Below the pieces are notes generated by a model. The model did no database searches and was not told the origin of the DNA. It saw only the letters and a list, made by a program, of their open reading frames with translations. A DNA stretch of 64,000 bases from Chryseobacterium jejuense (GTDB lineage: Bacteria > Bacteroidota > Bacteroidia > Flavobacteriales > Weeksellaceae). The translations under genes and the position numbers were made by a program. Of the stretch, positions 26,184-34,515 are shown piece after piece; the stretch's first letter is position 1; every line of letters begins with the position of its first letter. The stretch is from NCBI RefSeq assembly GCF_900100075.1, contig NZ_FNEG01000007.1, positions 150,419 to 214,418 on the forward strand. Direction: 5' to 3'.

Positions 26184-26561
26184 ATGGCAAAAATTAAAGA
26201 AAACGGAACCGAAAGAGAAGCAAGCTGTACTGAGGAATTATTTGCAATGCGCGACAGCCTTGATGTATTGGGTGGAAAATGGAAATTAATGATTCTACGA
26301 TATCTTACAAATAGAACGGATCAACAGATTCATTTTAAAAAGCTGGAACGTGGAATTGATGGGATTTCTGCAAAAATGTTAAGCAAAGAATTAAAGGAGT
26401 TAGAAACAAACCTTTTGATTACAAGAACGATTCAGGATACCAAGCCAATTACTGTTACTTATGCCGTTACAGAATACGGAAAGTCTGTATTTCCAGTAAC
26501 GGAGACTCTTGTAAACTGGGGATTGCTTCATAGGGAGAAAATTAAAGCTTCAATGGGATAA
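26184..26561 (+). CDS. HxlR family winged-helix regulator
   Basis: A 125-residue HxlR/MarR-like protein with the family core CTEELFAMRDSLDVLGGKWKLMILRYL, recognition region RGIDGISAKMLSKELKELE and wing DTKPITVTYAVTEYG. A single N-terminal cysteine (about residue 15) precedes the core, as in the redox- or quinone-sensing members YodB and QorR. The start at 26184 was chosen because the TTG start at 26154 lies inside the operator dyad. It is divergent from a quinone-oxidoreductase-like gene, the classical target of this family. Confidence 0.9.
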   Translation: MAKIKENGTEREASCTEELFAMRDSLDVLGGKWKLMILRYLTNRTDQQIHFKKLERGIDGISAKMLSKELKELETNLLITRTIQDTKPITVTYAVTEYGKSVFPVTETLVNWGLLHREKIKASMG

Positions 26562-26578
26562 TATCTTTATAAGCTACT

Positions 26579-26972
26579 TCCCACAAATTTCAAAGATGCA
26601 AAAAATCTGCGAGAACTATAATTTTGTTGGAAAACGCCAAGGCGCAAAGAATTTTAAATGAAATCGTGCTTTAAGGCGCAAGAAAATCGAAGATTTTCAG
26701 CTATCATAAAACTGCTGCTATTTTGCCACGAATGCACGAATAAACATTATGAGTGTGTAATTTTTTCGGATGAAATCTATGCTCCAATGTGGTTCAAAAA
26801 AATATTTAAACTACATAGAAAGATAGAATCTTGTGGAAAGTTAAAACGTGTTATTCGTGCATTCGTGGCATAAAATAAGCGGTATTCAATTTTATCGCAG
26901 ATAAAATCCTCGCGCCTTAGAAGAATGTGCATAGAAAAAAAACTTTGCGTCTTAGCGTTTTCCAACACATTT
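26579..26972. repeat. Palindromic repeat island 2 (full copy plus short module D)
   Basis: The gap between two convergent genes is a nested palindrome. Outer arms of 24 nt at 26626-26649 and 26943-26966 are inverted copies (22/24). Module B is mirrored perfectly (CCACGAATGCACGAATAA at 26726-26743, its reverse complement at 26851-26868). A degenerate module C lies in the centre around 26777-26816. The right module E (26874-26919) matches island 3 at 45 of 46 positions. A shortened module D (26579-26612) sits just outside the left arm. Confidence 0.9.
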
Positions 26973-26980
26973 TCAGCAGA

Positions 26981-27346
26981 CTATTTCAATAAAACAGCAA
27001 TGATAGCCAATATTGCAGGCAATGCCTGAACAAAAAATATCTTCTTCGTAGCAGAAATGGCTCCGTAAATACCCGCTACAGCTACACAACTTAAAAAGAA
27101 TAAAGCTACATTATCCTGCCATTGCGGATCTTTAATCAGAAAAGACCAGATGAGTCCTGCAGCCAGAAAACCGTTGTACAACCCCTGATTAGCAGCCAAT
27201 CCTTTTGTAGGTTTGAACATTTCTGCCGGCAGAGCAGCTTTGAAAACTTCTTTTCCTTTGGTTTCCCATGCAAACATTTCCATCCAAAGAATATAGAGAT
27301 GTTCAAGTGCCACAACGGCGATTAGAATTTTAGCAACGACTTCCAT
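26981..27346 (-). CDS. DUF1304 family membrane protein
   Basis: A 121-residue protein with four hydrophobic segments and the DUF1304 signature ALEHLYILWMEMFAWET and ANQGLYNGFLAAGLIWS. The family is small, inner-membrane and of unknown function. It is divergent from the Crp-like gene at 27413, with only 66 nt between, so the two may be co-regulated. Its stop codon abuts repeat island 2. Confidence 0.88.
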   Translation of the reverse strand: MEVVAKILIAVVALEHLYILWMEMFAWETKGKEVFKAALPAEMFKPTKGLAANQGLYNGFLAAGLIWSFLIKDPQWQDNVALFFLSCVAVAGIYGAISATKKIFFVQALPAILAIIAVLLK

Positions 27347-27412
27347 GATTTCATGTTTTTGTGATTGTAAAACTAAAAAAATAAAGTTAAGTTTGAGTAT
27401 TCAATTCTAAAG

Positions 27413-27985
27413 ATGGATAATTTCAAGGCACATTTAAATAAATTTATTACGGTAACTGACGAAGAGTATATTTCAATTTTTTCATTTTTCGAAGTACTGA
27501 AGGTGAAGAAAAAGCAAAGTCTGATGCTGGAAGGTGAGATTTGCAGAGATATGTATTTTGTGGTAGAAGGCTGCCTGAGAAAGTATTTTATTAATGAAAA
27601 AGGGGTAGAACATACCACTCAGTTTGCTATTGAAAACTGGTGGATTACCGATACATTTGCCTATGAAAGGCAGATGCAGACGGATTTTAATATTCAGTCT
27701 GTGGAAAAGTCTACTATACTTGTCATTGATTTTAAAAATCAGGAATTATTATTGGAGAAACATCCTGTGATGGAAAAATATTTCAGGATCATCTATCAGA
27801 GAGCTTATGCAGCTTCTGAAAGAAAACTCCGTTATCTGGCTGAATATTCTCGGGAAGAGCTGTACGTTCATTTCAGTACATTATATCCTTGGTTTATTCA
27901 GAGAATTCCTCAATATCTTATTGCTTCATTTCTTGGTTTTACTCCGGAATATTTAAGTGAAATTAAAGCAAAATTACGTTCTTAA
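27413..27985 (+). CDS. Crp/Fnr family transcriptional regulator
   Basis: The 190-residue protein has an N-terminal cyclic-nucleotide-binding beta-roll (EGEICRDMYFVVEGCLRKYFINEKGVEHTTQF) and a short C-terminal helix-turn-helix (FIQRIPQYLIASFLGFTPEYLSEIKAKLRS). This is the compact Bacteroidota version common upstream of small stress genes. No Fnr-type cysteine cluster is present. It is followed on the same strand by DoxX and AhpD-like genes, which are likely targets. Confidence 0.9.
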   Translation: MDNFKAHLNKFITVTDEEYISIFSFFEVLKVKKKQSLMLEGEICRDMYFVVEGCLRKYFINEKGVEHTTQFAIENWWITDTFAYERQMQTDFNIQSVEKSTILVIDFKNQELLLEKHPVMEKYFRIIYQRAYAASERKLRYLAEYSREELYVHFSTLYPWFIQRIPQYLIASFLGFTPEYLSEIKAKLRS

Positions 27986-28048
27986 ACCAGTTTAAGTTTT
28001 TTACGGATCAGATATCGGAAATTTGTCATGTAATTAAAAGCGAATGCA

Positions 28049-28480
28049 ATGACAGATACAAAAACTCAATTTCCGCAGTTATTTTTAAGATTGGCTCTTT
28101 CTGTAACCATGCTTTCTGCAGTGGCAGACCGATTCGGGTGGTGGAGTCCAGAAAATTCTTCATGGGGAAATATGAAAAGCTTTGAAGAATACACGAGGTC
28201 ATTAACGTCTTTTCTTCCTGAAGCTTTGAGTACATTTTCAGCTTATGCAGCGACATCTTTAGAAATTGTATTTCCATTGATGCTGTTGGTGGGTTTTAAA
28301 ACAAGAATTGCAGCCTATGGAAGCAGTATCTTATTGTTGATTTTTGCAGTATCAATGACGATTGCTTTAGGTTCTAAAGCACCACTCAATTATTCAGTAT
28401 GGGTGGGAAGTGCAGCCGCTCTTTTACTGGCTGTTCAGCAACAATATTCTTTTAGTATAGATCAATTAACCAAAAAATAA
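28049..28480 (+). CDS. DoxX family membrane protein
   Basis: A 143-residue protein with four hydrophobic helices; the DoxX-like features are the first helix LFLRLALSVTMLSAVADRFGWW, EIVFPLMLLVGFKTRIAAYGS and APLNYSVWVGSAAALLLA. DoxX proteins are linked to redox or quinone metabolism. Five nt separate it from the carboxymuconolactone-decarboxylase-like gene downstream, so the two form an operon, likely controlled by the Crp-like protein upstream. Confidence 0.88.
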   Translation: MTDTKTQFPQLFLRLALSVTMLSAVADRFGWWSPENSSWGNMKSFEEYTRSLTSFLPEALSTFSAYAATSLEIVFPLMLLVGFKTRIAAYGSSILLLIFAVSMTIALGSKAPLNYSVWVGSAAALLLAVQQQYSFSIDQLTKK

Positions 28481-28485
28481 ATATA

Positions 28486-28929
28486 ATGAGCGCAAGATTT
28501 AACATGGCTACTACAGATGCCGCAGCTTACAAAGCAATGCTAGGATTGGAAGGGTATTTACAGAATACTTCTTTAACCCATATTCAAAAAGAATTAATTA
28601 AAATCAGAGCTTCCCAGATCAATAAATGTGCTTTCTGCCTTGATATGCATACCAAAGATGCCCTTAAATATGGGGAAACAGCTCAAAGAATATTCATTCT
28701 GGATGGATGGACAGAGGCTAAAGAGTTTTTTACAGAAGAAGAGCAGGTACTTTTAGCGATGACTGAGGAAATTACTTTAATCAGCCACAAAGGGCTAACT
28801 GATGAAACGTATCAGAAAGCTAAAACATTCTTTGATGAGGCTCAGATTGCTCAGATCATTATGGCAATTATCACTATCAATGCATGGAATAGAATAGCGA
28901 TAAGTACACATCTTCCGATAGCTAAATAA
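28486..28929 (+). CDS. Carboxymuconolactone decarboxylase / AhpD-like protein
   Basis: The 147-residue protein has the AhpD-type redox motif Cys48-Ala-Phe-Cys51-x3-His55 in SQINKCAFCLDMHTKDALKYGE, typical of alkylhydroperoxidase-like CMD proteins rather than true decarboxylases. It probably detoxifies peroxides. It is the last gene of the DoxX unit and is followed by a strong terminator. Confidence 0.92.
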   Translation: MSARFNMATTDAAAYKAMLGLEGYLQNTSLTHIQKELIKIRASQINKCAFCLDMHTKDALKYGETAQRIFILDGWTEAKEFFTEEEQVLLAMTEEITLISHKGLTDETYQKAKTFFDEAQIAQIIMAIITINAWNRIAISTHLPIAK

Positions 28930-28970
28930 TGGAGAAAAGAAAAAGCTGAAGGTAAGACTGAGGTTTATTC

Positions 28971-29009
28971 ATAAAAAAAGAGCTTTTCAATAATGAAGAG
29001 CTCTTTTTT
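28971..29009 (+). terminator. Terminator after the DoxX/AhpD-like operon
   Basis: AAAAAGAGCTTTTC and GAAGAGCTCTTTTTT-type arms (AAAAAAGAGCT with AGCTCTTTTTT) form a stem followed by a T-run. Confidence 0.87.
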
Positions 29010-29141
29010 GTATAATTGTGAATAGCAAAATAAAGATTCCGTGGGTATTAATTCTAAAATAAATCTTAATGGTTAGTGATTAAGTTTGGGTACGGAAAGT
29101 ACTTCTCCACTTTGTTATTCATAATCATTTAAAAAATATAT

Positions 29142-30110
29142 TTAATAGATTGCTACCGGGTTAACGTTTACCTGAGTAGATCCAACATATAGAGGCTGTC
29201 CCAGAACAAACAGGAATTCCCATACTTTTTGTTTGACTAATGGACGGGTATCAATCAATTCTAAGTTATAGATTCCTTTTTTAGCCAGCATATATTGGTT
29301 GATAGGAAACTCTTCTTTACTTTTTGGATTTGGATAGACTTCGGAAGCCCAGGTATCACCTCCAAAAGCAATAATTCCTTGGTCTGCCACCCATTTGGCT
29401 GCATCCATTCCGATTCCCGGTTCAGTTTCTAAAAACTGTTTGTTGTTTTTGCCTATGAGTTCAAGCCATCCTGTATTGAAAAGAATAACGTCTCCTTTTC
29501 TTAAGGTAAGACCTTGTTTCTTTAAAACAGATTTGATATCCTCAACGGTAAATTCTGTTCCACCAGGCACAATAGCTTTTCCAAAATGAGCGACCATATC
29601 AAGGACTACACCACGGGTAACGAAAGGAGGAACTTTTTCAACACCCAGTTTTTTTACACCTTCTACAGTTACAAAATCAGTTGCTTTATTTCCATTATAG
29701 TAAACGTTATCAATACCGATGTGTCCAATACCGTTAAGCTGAGTTCCTACACCGGTCCATCCGTTTACCAATTCGTCATTGAATGTAAATTTGTTGGGAC
29801 CTATGCTTTTTCCACCCTGTTCTCCGGGTTGAATATTATATAGATTGAAGCTTCTGTGTCTGAAAGCCGGTAAGTTTTTATCAATAGGAACCGCAAGGGC
29901 CAATGTTTTACCTTGTTTCACCAATCCAAGTGCCTGTTTTACTACTTCGGGAGTTAATAAATTTGCGGCTCCAATTTCATCCTGTGCTCCGTAAGCAGAA
30001 GGATACCATGATTTATCTTCTGGGTTGACAAGTGTTTGAGCATTTAATGCAATGCTGTTTATAGTCAATAGGGTTCCTAACCCGAACGTTTTGATAAGAT
30101 TCTTTTTCAT
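29142..30110 (-). CDS. Secreted cyclase family protein (kynurenine-formamidase-like)
   Basis: The 322-residue protein has a signal peptide (MKKNLIKTFGLGTLLTINSIALNAQ) and the cyclase-family metal site GVGTQLNGIGHIGID in place of the usual HxGTHxDxPxH; later parts PPFVTRGVVLDMV and LRKGDVILFNTGW fit the family. The substitution pattern matches the subgroup annotated as cyclases rather than KynB. It probably hydrolyses an amide or lactone in the periplasm. It may form a unit with the aldo/keto reductase upstream, although a repeat element separates them. Confidence 0.88.
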   Translation of the reverse strand: MKKNLIKTFGLGTLLTINSIALNAQTLVNPEDKSWYPSAYGAQDEIGAANLLTPEVVKQALGLVKQGKTLALAVPIDKNLPAFRHRSFNLYNIQPGEQGGKSIGPNKFTFNDELVNGWTGVGTQLNGIGHIGIDNVYYNGNKATDFVTVEGVKKLGVEKVPPFVTRGVVLDMVAHFGKAIVPGGTEFTVEDIKSVLKKQGLTLRKGDVILFNTGWLELIGKNNKQFLETEPGIGMDAAKWVADQGIIAFGGDTWASEVYPNPKSKEEFPINQYMLAKKGIYNLELIDTRPLVKQKVWEFLFVLGQPLYVGSTQVNVNPVAIY

Positions 30111-30133
30111 TTTTTACGATTTATGGGTTGAAT

Positions 30134-30296
30134 AAGAAGGGAAGCTGGAAGAGGGAATTTATTGAAGCCTTTTAAGAATTGATATTTTATTGATCAGATT
30201 GTAGTTTCTAGATTGAACATACTGTAAGTTTATCATTCACAGCTAGTGTTTTCAATTTCATATTTCCTCCTTCCATCCTCCAGCTTCCAGCTTTAT
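30134..30296. repeat. GGAAGCTGG-type inverted repeat element, copy 1
   Basis: The gap between the cyclase and aldo/keto reductase genes carries GGGAAGCTGGAAGAGGGAA on the left (about 30139-30157) and an inverted array CCTCCAGCTTCCAGCTTT on the right (about 30276-30293). The arms are degenerate purine-rich repeats pointing at each other. A related pair occurs at 35466-35614. Confidence 0.75.
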
Positions 30297-30297
30297 A

Positions 30298-31281
30298 CTA
30301 AATCTCGCTTAAAGCAGCGTTGATGAAGGTCAGTTCTTCCTGAGAAAGGTTGATATCCATTGCTTTTGCATTATCAATAGCTTGCTCTGCATTTCTAGCT
30401 CCTGCCAATACTACTGTAATTGCCGGTTGTAGAGTAGTCCATCTTAATACCAACTGAGAAAGGCTGGCTCCTTTTTCCTGAGCAATAGGTTCAATTTTTT
30501 CTAGGAAAGTTTTTACTTTATTTAAATCGAACTGAGAGAAATAGCCGTTTCTGTGGTCGTTGTCTTTTAATTTATTATCCTTGAAATACTTACCTGTTAA
30601 AAGGCCTCTTTCCATTGGGCTGTAGACGATAATTCCTGAATTGTTTTCTAAAGAATAAGGAACAAGATCACTTTCAATAGCACGGTTCAGCATGCTGTAA
30701 GAAACCTGGTTGCTTGCTAGCTTCAAAGTTCTGTTAGCTTCTTCCATTTGGGCAACACTGTAGTTACTTACTCCGGCAGCACGGATTTTTCCTTGTTGGA
30801 TTAACAATTCCATCGCTTCCATTGTTTCACTGATAGCTGTTGTGCTGTCTGGCCAGTGAAGCTGTAAAAGATCGATATAATCTGTACCCAGTCTTTGTAG
30901 GCTTTCTTCAACTTCTTTGATGATGTTTTCTTTTGAAGCCAATTTATAGACAGGAATTATTTTCCCTTCATCTTCAGCATCAAAGAAAAATTCCCCTTTT
31001 CCGTTGTTGCTTCCGTCCCATACCAATCCGAATTTCGTTAATAGCTGAATTTTTGAACGGTCCTTTCCTTTCATCGCTTCACCAATCATTTCTTCACTTA
31101 ATCCGAAACCATAGAAAGGTGCTGTATCAATAGAAGTTACTCCATGATCCAATGAGGCATGAATAGAATTAATGGAATCCTGTTTTTCATTACCACCCCA
31201 CATATTACCACCAATAGCAAAAGCTCCGTGAGTGATGGTTGATAATTCTAACTCTGTATTTCCTAATTTTCTGTATTCCAT
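30298..31281 (-). CDS. Aldo/keto reductase
   Basis: A 327-residue TIM-barrel reductase with the catalytic tetrad residues in order: Asp/Tyr in SIDTAPFYGFGLSEEMIG, Lys in QLLTKFG and His in LLQLHWPDS; the NADPH-binding C-terminal part contains VVLAGARNAEQAIDN. Cytoplasmic, probably reducing a carbonyl or sugar derivative. It is one of two aldo/keto reductases in the window (the other, at 38168, is only distantly similar). Confidence 0.93.
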   Translation of the reverse strand: MEYRKLGNTELELSTITHGAFAIGGNMWGGNEKQDSINSIHASLDHGVTSIDTAPFYGFGLSEEMIGEAMKGKDRSKIQLLTKFGLVWDGSNNGKGEFFFDAEDEGKIIPVYKLASKENIIKEVEESLQRLGTDYIDLLQLHWPDSTTAISETMEAMELLIQQGKIRAAGVSNYSVAQMEEANRTLKLASNQVSYSMLNRAIESDLVPYSLENNSGIIVYSPMERGLLTGKYFKDNKLKDNDHRNGYFSQFDLNKVKTFLEKIEPIAQEKGASLSQLVLRWTTLQPAITVVLAGARNAEQAIDNAKAMDINLSQEELTFINAALSEI

Positions 31282-31350
31282 TTTTTTTAATCTTAATTTG
31301 TTATTGTGTTAAACCATAGAAGTTGTAAAAGTGTTTGTAGATATCTGATA

Positions 31351-31402
31351 GACCACCCCGTCAAAAATTCTTTGAATTTTTGACACCCCTCCAGAGGAGG
31401 GG
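31351..31402. repeat. REP-like double hairpin (GACCACCCCGTC...CACCCCTCC...)
   Basis: Two adjacent perfect hairpins: GTCAAAAATTC/GAATTTTTGAC (31360-31384, 3-nt loop) and CCCCTCC/GGAGGGG (31386-31402, 3-nt loop), preceded by GACCACCCC. I recognise this layout as a dispersed intergenic element common in flavobacterial genomes. The surrounding 31282-31589 gap otherwise shows no gene. Confidence 0.8.
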
Positions 31403-31589
31403 AATTTTCAGCCCTTCAATTGAGATATTGGTGAAAATTGGAGGTTTTCAAAACTTAAGTGTTCTTTTCAACAGCTTAGATTCTAACTTCTATTTACTTA
31501 AGTGTCTAAAAGCTTTTTTTAACTCTGACTTCGTCGAAATAATATTCATCGACTAACAGGAGATAATCTTCGATTTGTGGTTTAAAAAC

Positions 31590-32345
31590 TTATTTGTTAT
31601 TTAATTCTTTTAAAATTGCTTCTCCAACGCTCTTTGCAGATTGTGGATTTTGTCCGGTGATGACTCTTTGATCTGTTACCACATGGTTCTGCCAAAGTCC
31701 GGATTTTTCAAATTTTGCCCCTCTTTCTTTTAATTTATTTTCCAGTAAGAAAGGAACAATGTCTGTTAGTTTTACAGCGGATTCTTCTTCATTAGTGAAA
31801 GCATTGATTTTCTTTCCATCTACCAGATATTTCCCGTTATTCAGTTTGATATTCACCAAACCTGCTGGTCCATGGCATACTCCTGCTACAATACCTCCGT
31901 TTTCATAAATTGTTGAAGCGATATCAGACAGTTCTTTATTATCAGCCAGATCCCACATGGCTCCATGGCCGCCTGCGTAAAAGATGGTTGAATATTCTTT
32001 TGGGTTCACCTGTGATGGCATTAAAGAATGATCTATTTTGTTTTTATATTCTTTGTTTTCCCAGAACTCTTTGTTTATAGGATCCTTTAAATCAAATCCA
32101 TCTACCGGTGGAGTTCCGCCTTTTGGACTTACAAAATCAATTTCATATCCTGCTTTGTGAAGAACTTCCCATGGGTGAGAAACTTCTCCCAAATAGTATC
32201 CTGTATCTTCTCCCGTACTGCCTTTTTTATCATGACTGGTGACTACGAATAATATTTTCTTTTTCATATCAATAGATTTTTTGTGTTGAGCCTGAATGAA
32301 TCCTATCGTGAAAAGGCTGAGCAATAAAAGCGCTAATTTTTTCAT
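31590..32345 (-). CDS. DJ-1/PfpI family protein (Hsp31/glyoxalase III-like), exported
   Basis: The 251-residue class I glutamine-amidotransferase-fold protein begins with a signal-like stretch (MKKLALLLLSLFTIGFIQAQ). It then shows VSHPWEVLHKAGYEIDFVSPKGG, FYAGGHGAMWDLAD and the nucleophile elbow GGIVAGVCHGPAGLV (Cys followed by His). Relatives degrade methylglyoxal or act as chaperones. Start alternatives are residue 26 (MKKKILFV), which would give a cytoplasmic protein. It is the last gene of a three-gene unit with an ABM monooxygenase and a flavodoxin-like reductase. Confidence 0.9.
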   Translation of the reverse strand: MKKLALLLLSLFTIGFIQAQHKKSIDMKKKILFVVTSHDKKGSTGEDTGYYLGEVSHPWEVLHKAGYEIDFVSPKGGTPPVDGFDLKDPINKEFWENKEYKNKIDHSLMPSQVNPKEYSTIFYAGGHGAMWDLADNKELSDIASTIYENGGIVAGVCHGPAGLVNIKLNNGKYLVDGKKINAFTNEEESAVKLTDIVPFLLENKLKERGAKFEKSGLWQNHVVTDQRVITGQNPQSAKSVGEAILKELNNK

Positions 32346-32635
32346 TATGAAAGGAGATTAGTGGTATAAATTTGTGGTGTTTCCTGAAGTTTTTCATCAA
32401 TCAAAGCTCCGAAAGCTTTAATATAGGGCTGCTCATTGTGCTGTGCTAATCCTTCTTCACTTTTCCATATTTCGTAGAAGACAAAATGATTCTTGTCTTC
32501 AATTCCCTGATGAAGATTGTACAATTCGCACGCTTCTTCTTTTCTTGTTTCCTGTACCATATTCTGAAGAACGTCCAATACTTCTGAACGATGTTCTTCT
32601 TTGGCTTTGATTACTGCGGTAAGGTGAATTTTCAT
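32345..32635 (-). CDS. ABM-type quinol monooxygenase
   Basis: A 96-residue ferredoxin-fold protein of the antibiotic-biosynthesis-monooxygenase family (YgiN-like): VIKAKEEHRSEVLDVLQNMVQETRKEEACELYNLHQGIEDKNHFVFYEIWKSEEGLAQH. YgiN-type proteins pair with MdaB-type NADPH quinone reductases in a quinone redox cycle, and the gene upstream is such a flavodoxin-like reductase. Its start overlaps the end of that gene by 4 nt, and its end meets the DJ-1 start. Confidence 0.92.
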   Translation of the reverse strand: MKIHLTAVIKAKEEHRSEVLDVLQNMVQETRKEEACELYNLHQGIEDKNHFVFYEIWKSEEGLAQHNEQPYIKAFGALIDEKLQETPQIYTTNLLS

Positions 32636-33249
32636 GATACTAATTCTGATTTTAATTCTTTTTCAAATACGTTTCTCACATGTTCACTGTAAAGCTTCAT
32701 ATCACGCTCTATGTTGGCATTTTTTTCTACATCATGGAAGTGGAAACTTTCCATTTTTTCTAATGATACAAAGGCATTCATTCTGTGAAAACCAAATAAA
32801 GGTCCTTCATCTACACTTTTTTCATCAAAAAATTCTCCAGGAAGCGTAAAGGCTGTAGCAGGAGCATTCCAGCTTGTTGTTACCATATATTTTCTTCCGC
32901 CAAGCATTCCTCCTGTACCATAATTGATCTCAGGGTTGGCAGCATTTCTTCCGTCACTCATATAAATACCTTTTGCATGACCTGCTGTGAACACTTCATC
33001 AATATATTTTTTTAATCCGTTCGGAAGCTGGAACCACCAAATTGGAGTATGGTAAATGATATAATCTGCCCAAACAAATTTTTCTACTTCTTCATGCTTG
33101 TTATAGTGTTCACTTACATTGGTGATTTTTACTTCTACATTATCAAATTCCTTAAGAACGGCTAATGTATTTTCTGCGATAGTATGATTATATTTTCCTC
33201 CGGAATGTCCGAAATTTTGTCCTCCGTTGATGATTAGTACTTTTTTCAT
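32632..33249 (-). CDS. MdaB-like NAD(P)H-dependent flavodoxin-fold oxidoreductase
   Basis: The 205-residue flavodoxin-fold enzyme has the FMN phosphate loop INGGQNFGHSGGKYNHT, ADYIIYHTPIWWFQLPNGLKKYIDEVF and GTGGMLGGRKYMVTTSWNAP, as in MdaB (modulator of drug activity B). It reduces quinones by two electrons. It heads the operon with the ABM and DJ-1 genes. A TAACTTTG -7 box (33279-33286, minus strand) and an upstream LysR-type site (33330-33350) point to activation by the LysR protein at 35688. Confidence 0.92.
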   Translation of the reverse strand: MKKVLIINGGQNFGHSGGKYNHTIAENTLAVLKEFDNVEVKITNVSEHYNKHEEVEKFVWADYIIYHTPIWWFQLPNGLKKYIDEVFTAGHAKGIYMSDGRNAANPEINYGTGGMLGGRKYMVTTSWNAPATAFTLPGEFFDEKSVDEGPLFGFHRMNAFVSLEKMESFHFHDVEKNANIERDMKLYSEHVRNVFEKELKSELVS

Positions 33250-33278
33250 TTTTTTATGATTGTTTAAATTTTACTCTG

Positions 33279-33350
33279 CAAAGTTACCTCGGATGTATGT
33301 ATAATAAAAATAATATAAATTATAGCAAAGTATCAGAATATTTATATGAT
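33279..33350 (-). promoter_or_regulatory. Promoter and LysR-type site of the mdaB-like operon
   Basis: On the minus strand TAACTTTG (33286-33279) matches the Bacteroidota -7 consensus. About 50-70 nt upstream lies ATCA-N11-TGAT (33332-33350), a T-N11-A LysR-box layout. Its GTATCAGAATATT (33330-33342) is repeated exactly at 35663-35675 on the lysR promoter. The rest of the 33250-33536 gap shows nothing else. Confidence 0.6.
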
Positions 33351-33536
33351 ATAATTTGTATATATTCTGAATGATGAATGTATTTCTTATCAATTTTATG
33401 GTTAAGAATCACTCACTCTTAATTTATGAAGTGAAAATTAACGATCAATAATCACTGTTTCATGGTAAAATGTCATGCTGTATCTGATTTGGAATTATCT
33501 TGCGTCTTGTAAATTTGATGAAGAAATAGACAGAGA

Positions 33537-34283
33537 ATGATACAGATAGCAGTTTTCAGTGATGTACATGGGAATCTTCCTGCATTGGACGTAGTATTGA
33601 AGGATATTGAGCAGAGAGGAATTCATCAGAAATTCTGCTTGGGAGATCTTGTAGATTTTGCCCCTTGGGGAAATGAAGTGATAGAAAGAATACAGAATTT
33701 GAATGTTCCTTGTCTGATGGGCAATCATGATGAAAGAATTGCTTTTGATCTGCCTGTTTTTCCTTTATCTAAGCATTCTCAGGAAGAAACGAATGCGAGA
33801 TTTATCGCTATAGATCATTCTAAACAACATATTACAGAAGAAAACAAAAAGTTTCTTTCCGGGCTTCCTTTTCATTTGAAATTAAACTATAAAATGGGTA
33901 GTAAACATTGGAATATCCAGTTGGTACATTCCAGCTTGGAAAGTAATGATACTTATCTGTATGAATCGGAAGGTGATGAGGTTTTTATGAATATGCTGGA
34001 AGATTCAAAAGCTGATCTGATTGTGATGGGACATACGCATTTATCATTTACAAAACAGTTTGAAAATAAGAAGTGGGCTGTTAATTGTGGTTCTGTAGGC
34101 CGCTCCAAAGAAGAAAACAGATTAGCTTCTTATTTGATTTTGACTTTAGATGATGAAAAGATTGTTCCTGAAATTGTACAGTTGAGCTATCCCCTTGAAG
34201 AGACAGTCCGCCAAATCGAAGAAAGTGGGGTTCCCAATTATTATGCTGCCTTCTTAAGAAATGAAAAAGTATCAATATTGTAA
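33537..34283 (+). CDS. Metallophosphoesterase (YfcE/MJ0936-like)
   Basis: A 248-residue calcineurin-fold phosphoesterase with the metal-binding blocks FSDVHGN, LGDLVDF, GNHDE and GHTH in order (AVFSDVHGNLPAL, MGNHDERIAF, VMGHTHLSF). Cytoplasmic; it probably hydrolyses a phosphomono- or diester, but the substrate is not identifiable. It stands alone, divergent from the mdaB-like operon. Confidence 0.92.
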   Translation: MIQIAVFSDVHGNLPALDVVLKDIEQRGIHQKFCLGDLVDFAPWGNEVIERIQNLNVPCLMGNHDERIAFDLPVFPLSKHSQEETNARFIAIDHSKQHITEENKKFLSGLPFHLKLNYKMGSKHWNIQLVHSSLESNDTYLYESEGDEVFMNMLEDSKADLIVMGHTHLSFTKQFENKKWAVNCGSVGRSKEENRLASYLILTLDDEKIVPEIVQLSYPLEETVRQIEESGVPNYYAAFLRNEKVSIL

Positions 34284-34515
34284 TTTTTCTTAAATATATC
34301 ACTCCTATATATAATGAAACTGTCTGGGAGTTGCAGTATTTTTCTATGTTGTAAATAGTTGTAATGTTTTGATTTGTAGTTAATTGTAATTACTCGGACT
34401 TTGATTTGTAGAGATTCGAACTCATTTTTTTATTAAAATCAGTTCGAATTGTTTTATTCGGACCTTTTTAAGAATTCTCTGGAGGATATTTGTATCAAAT
34501 TAAAATCTAGAAATC

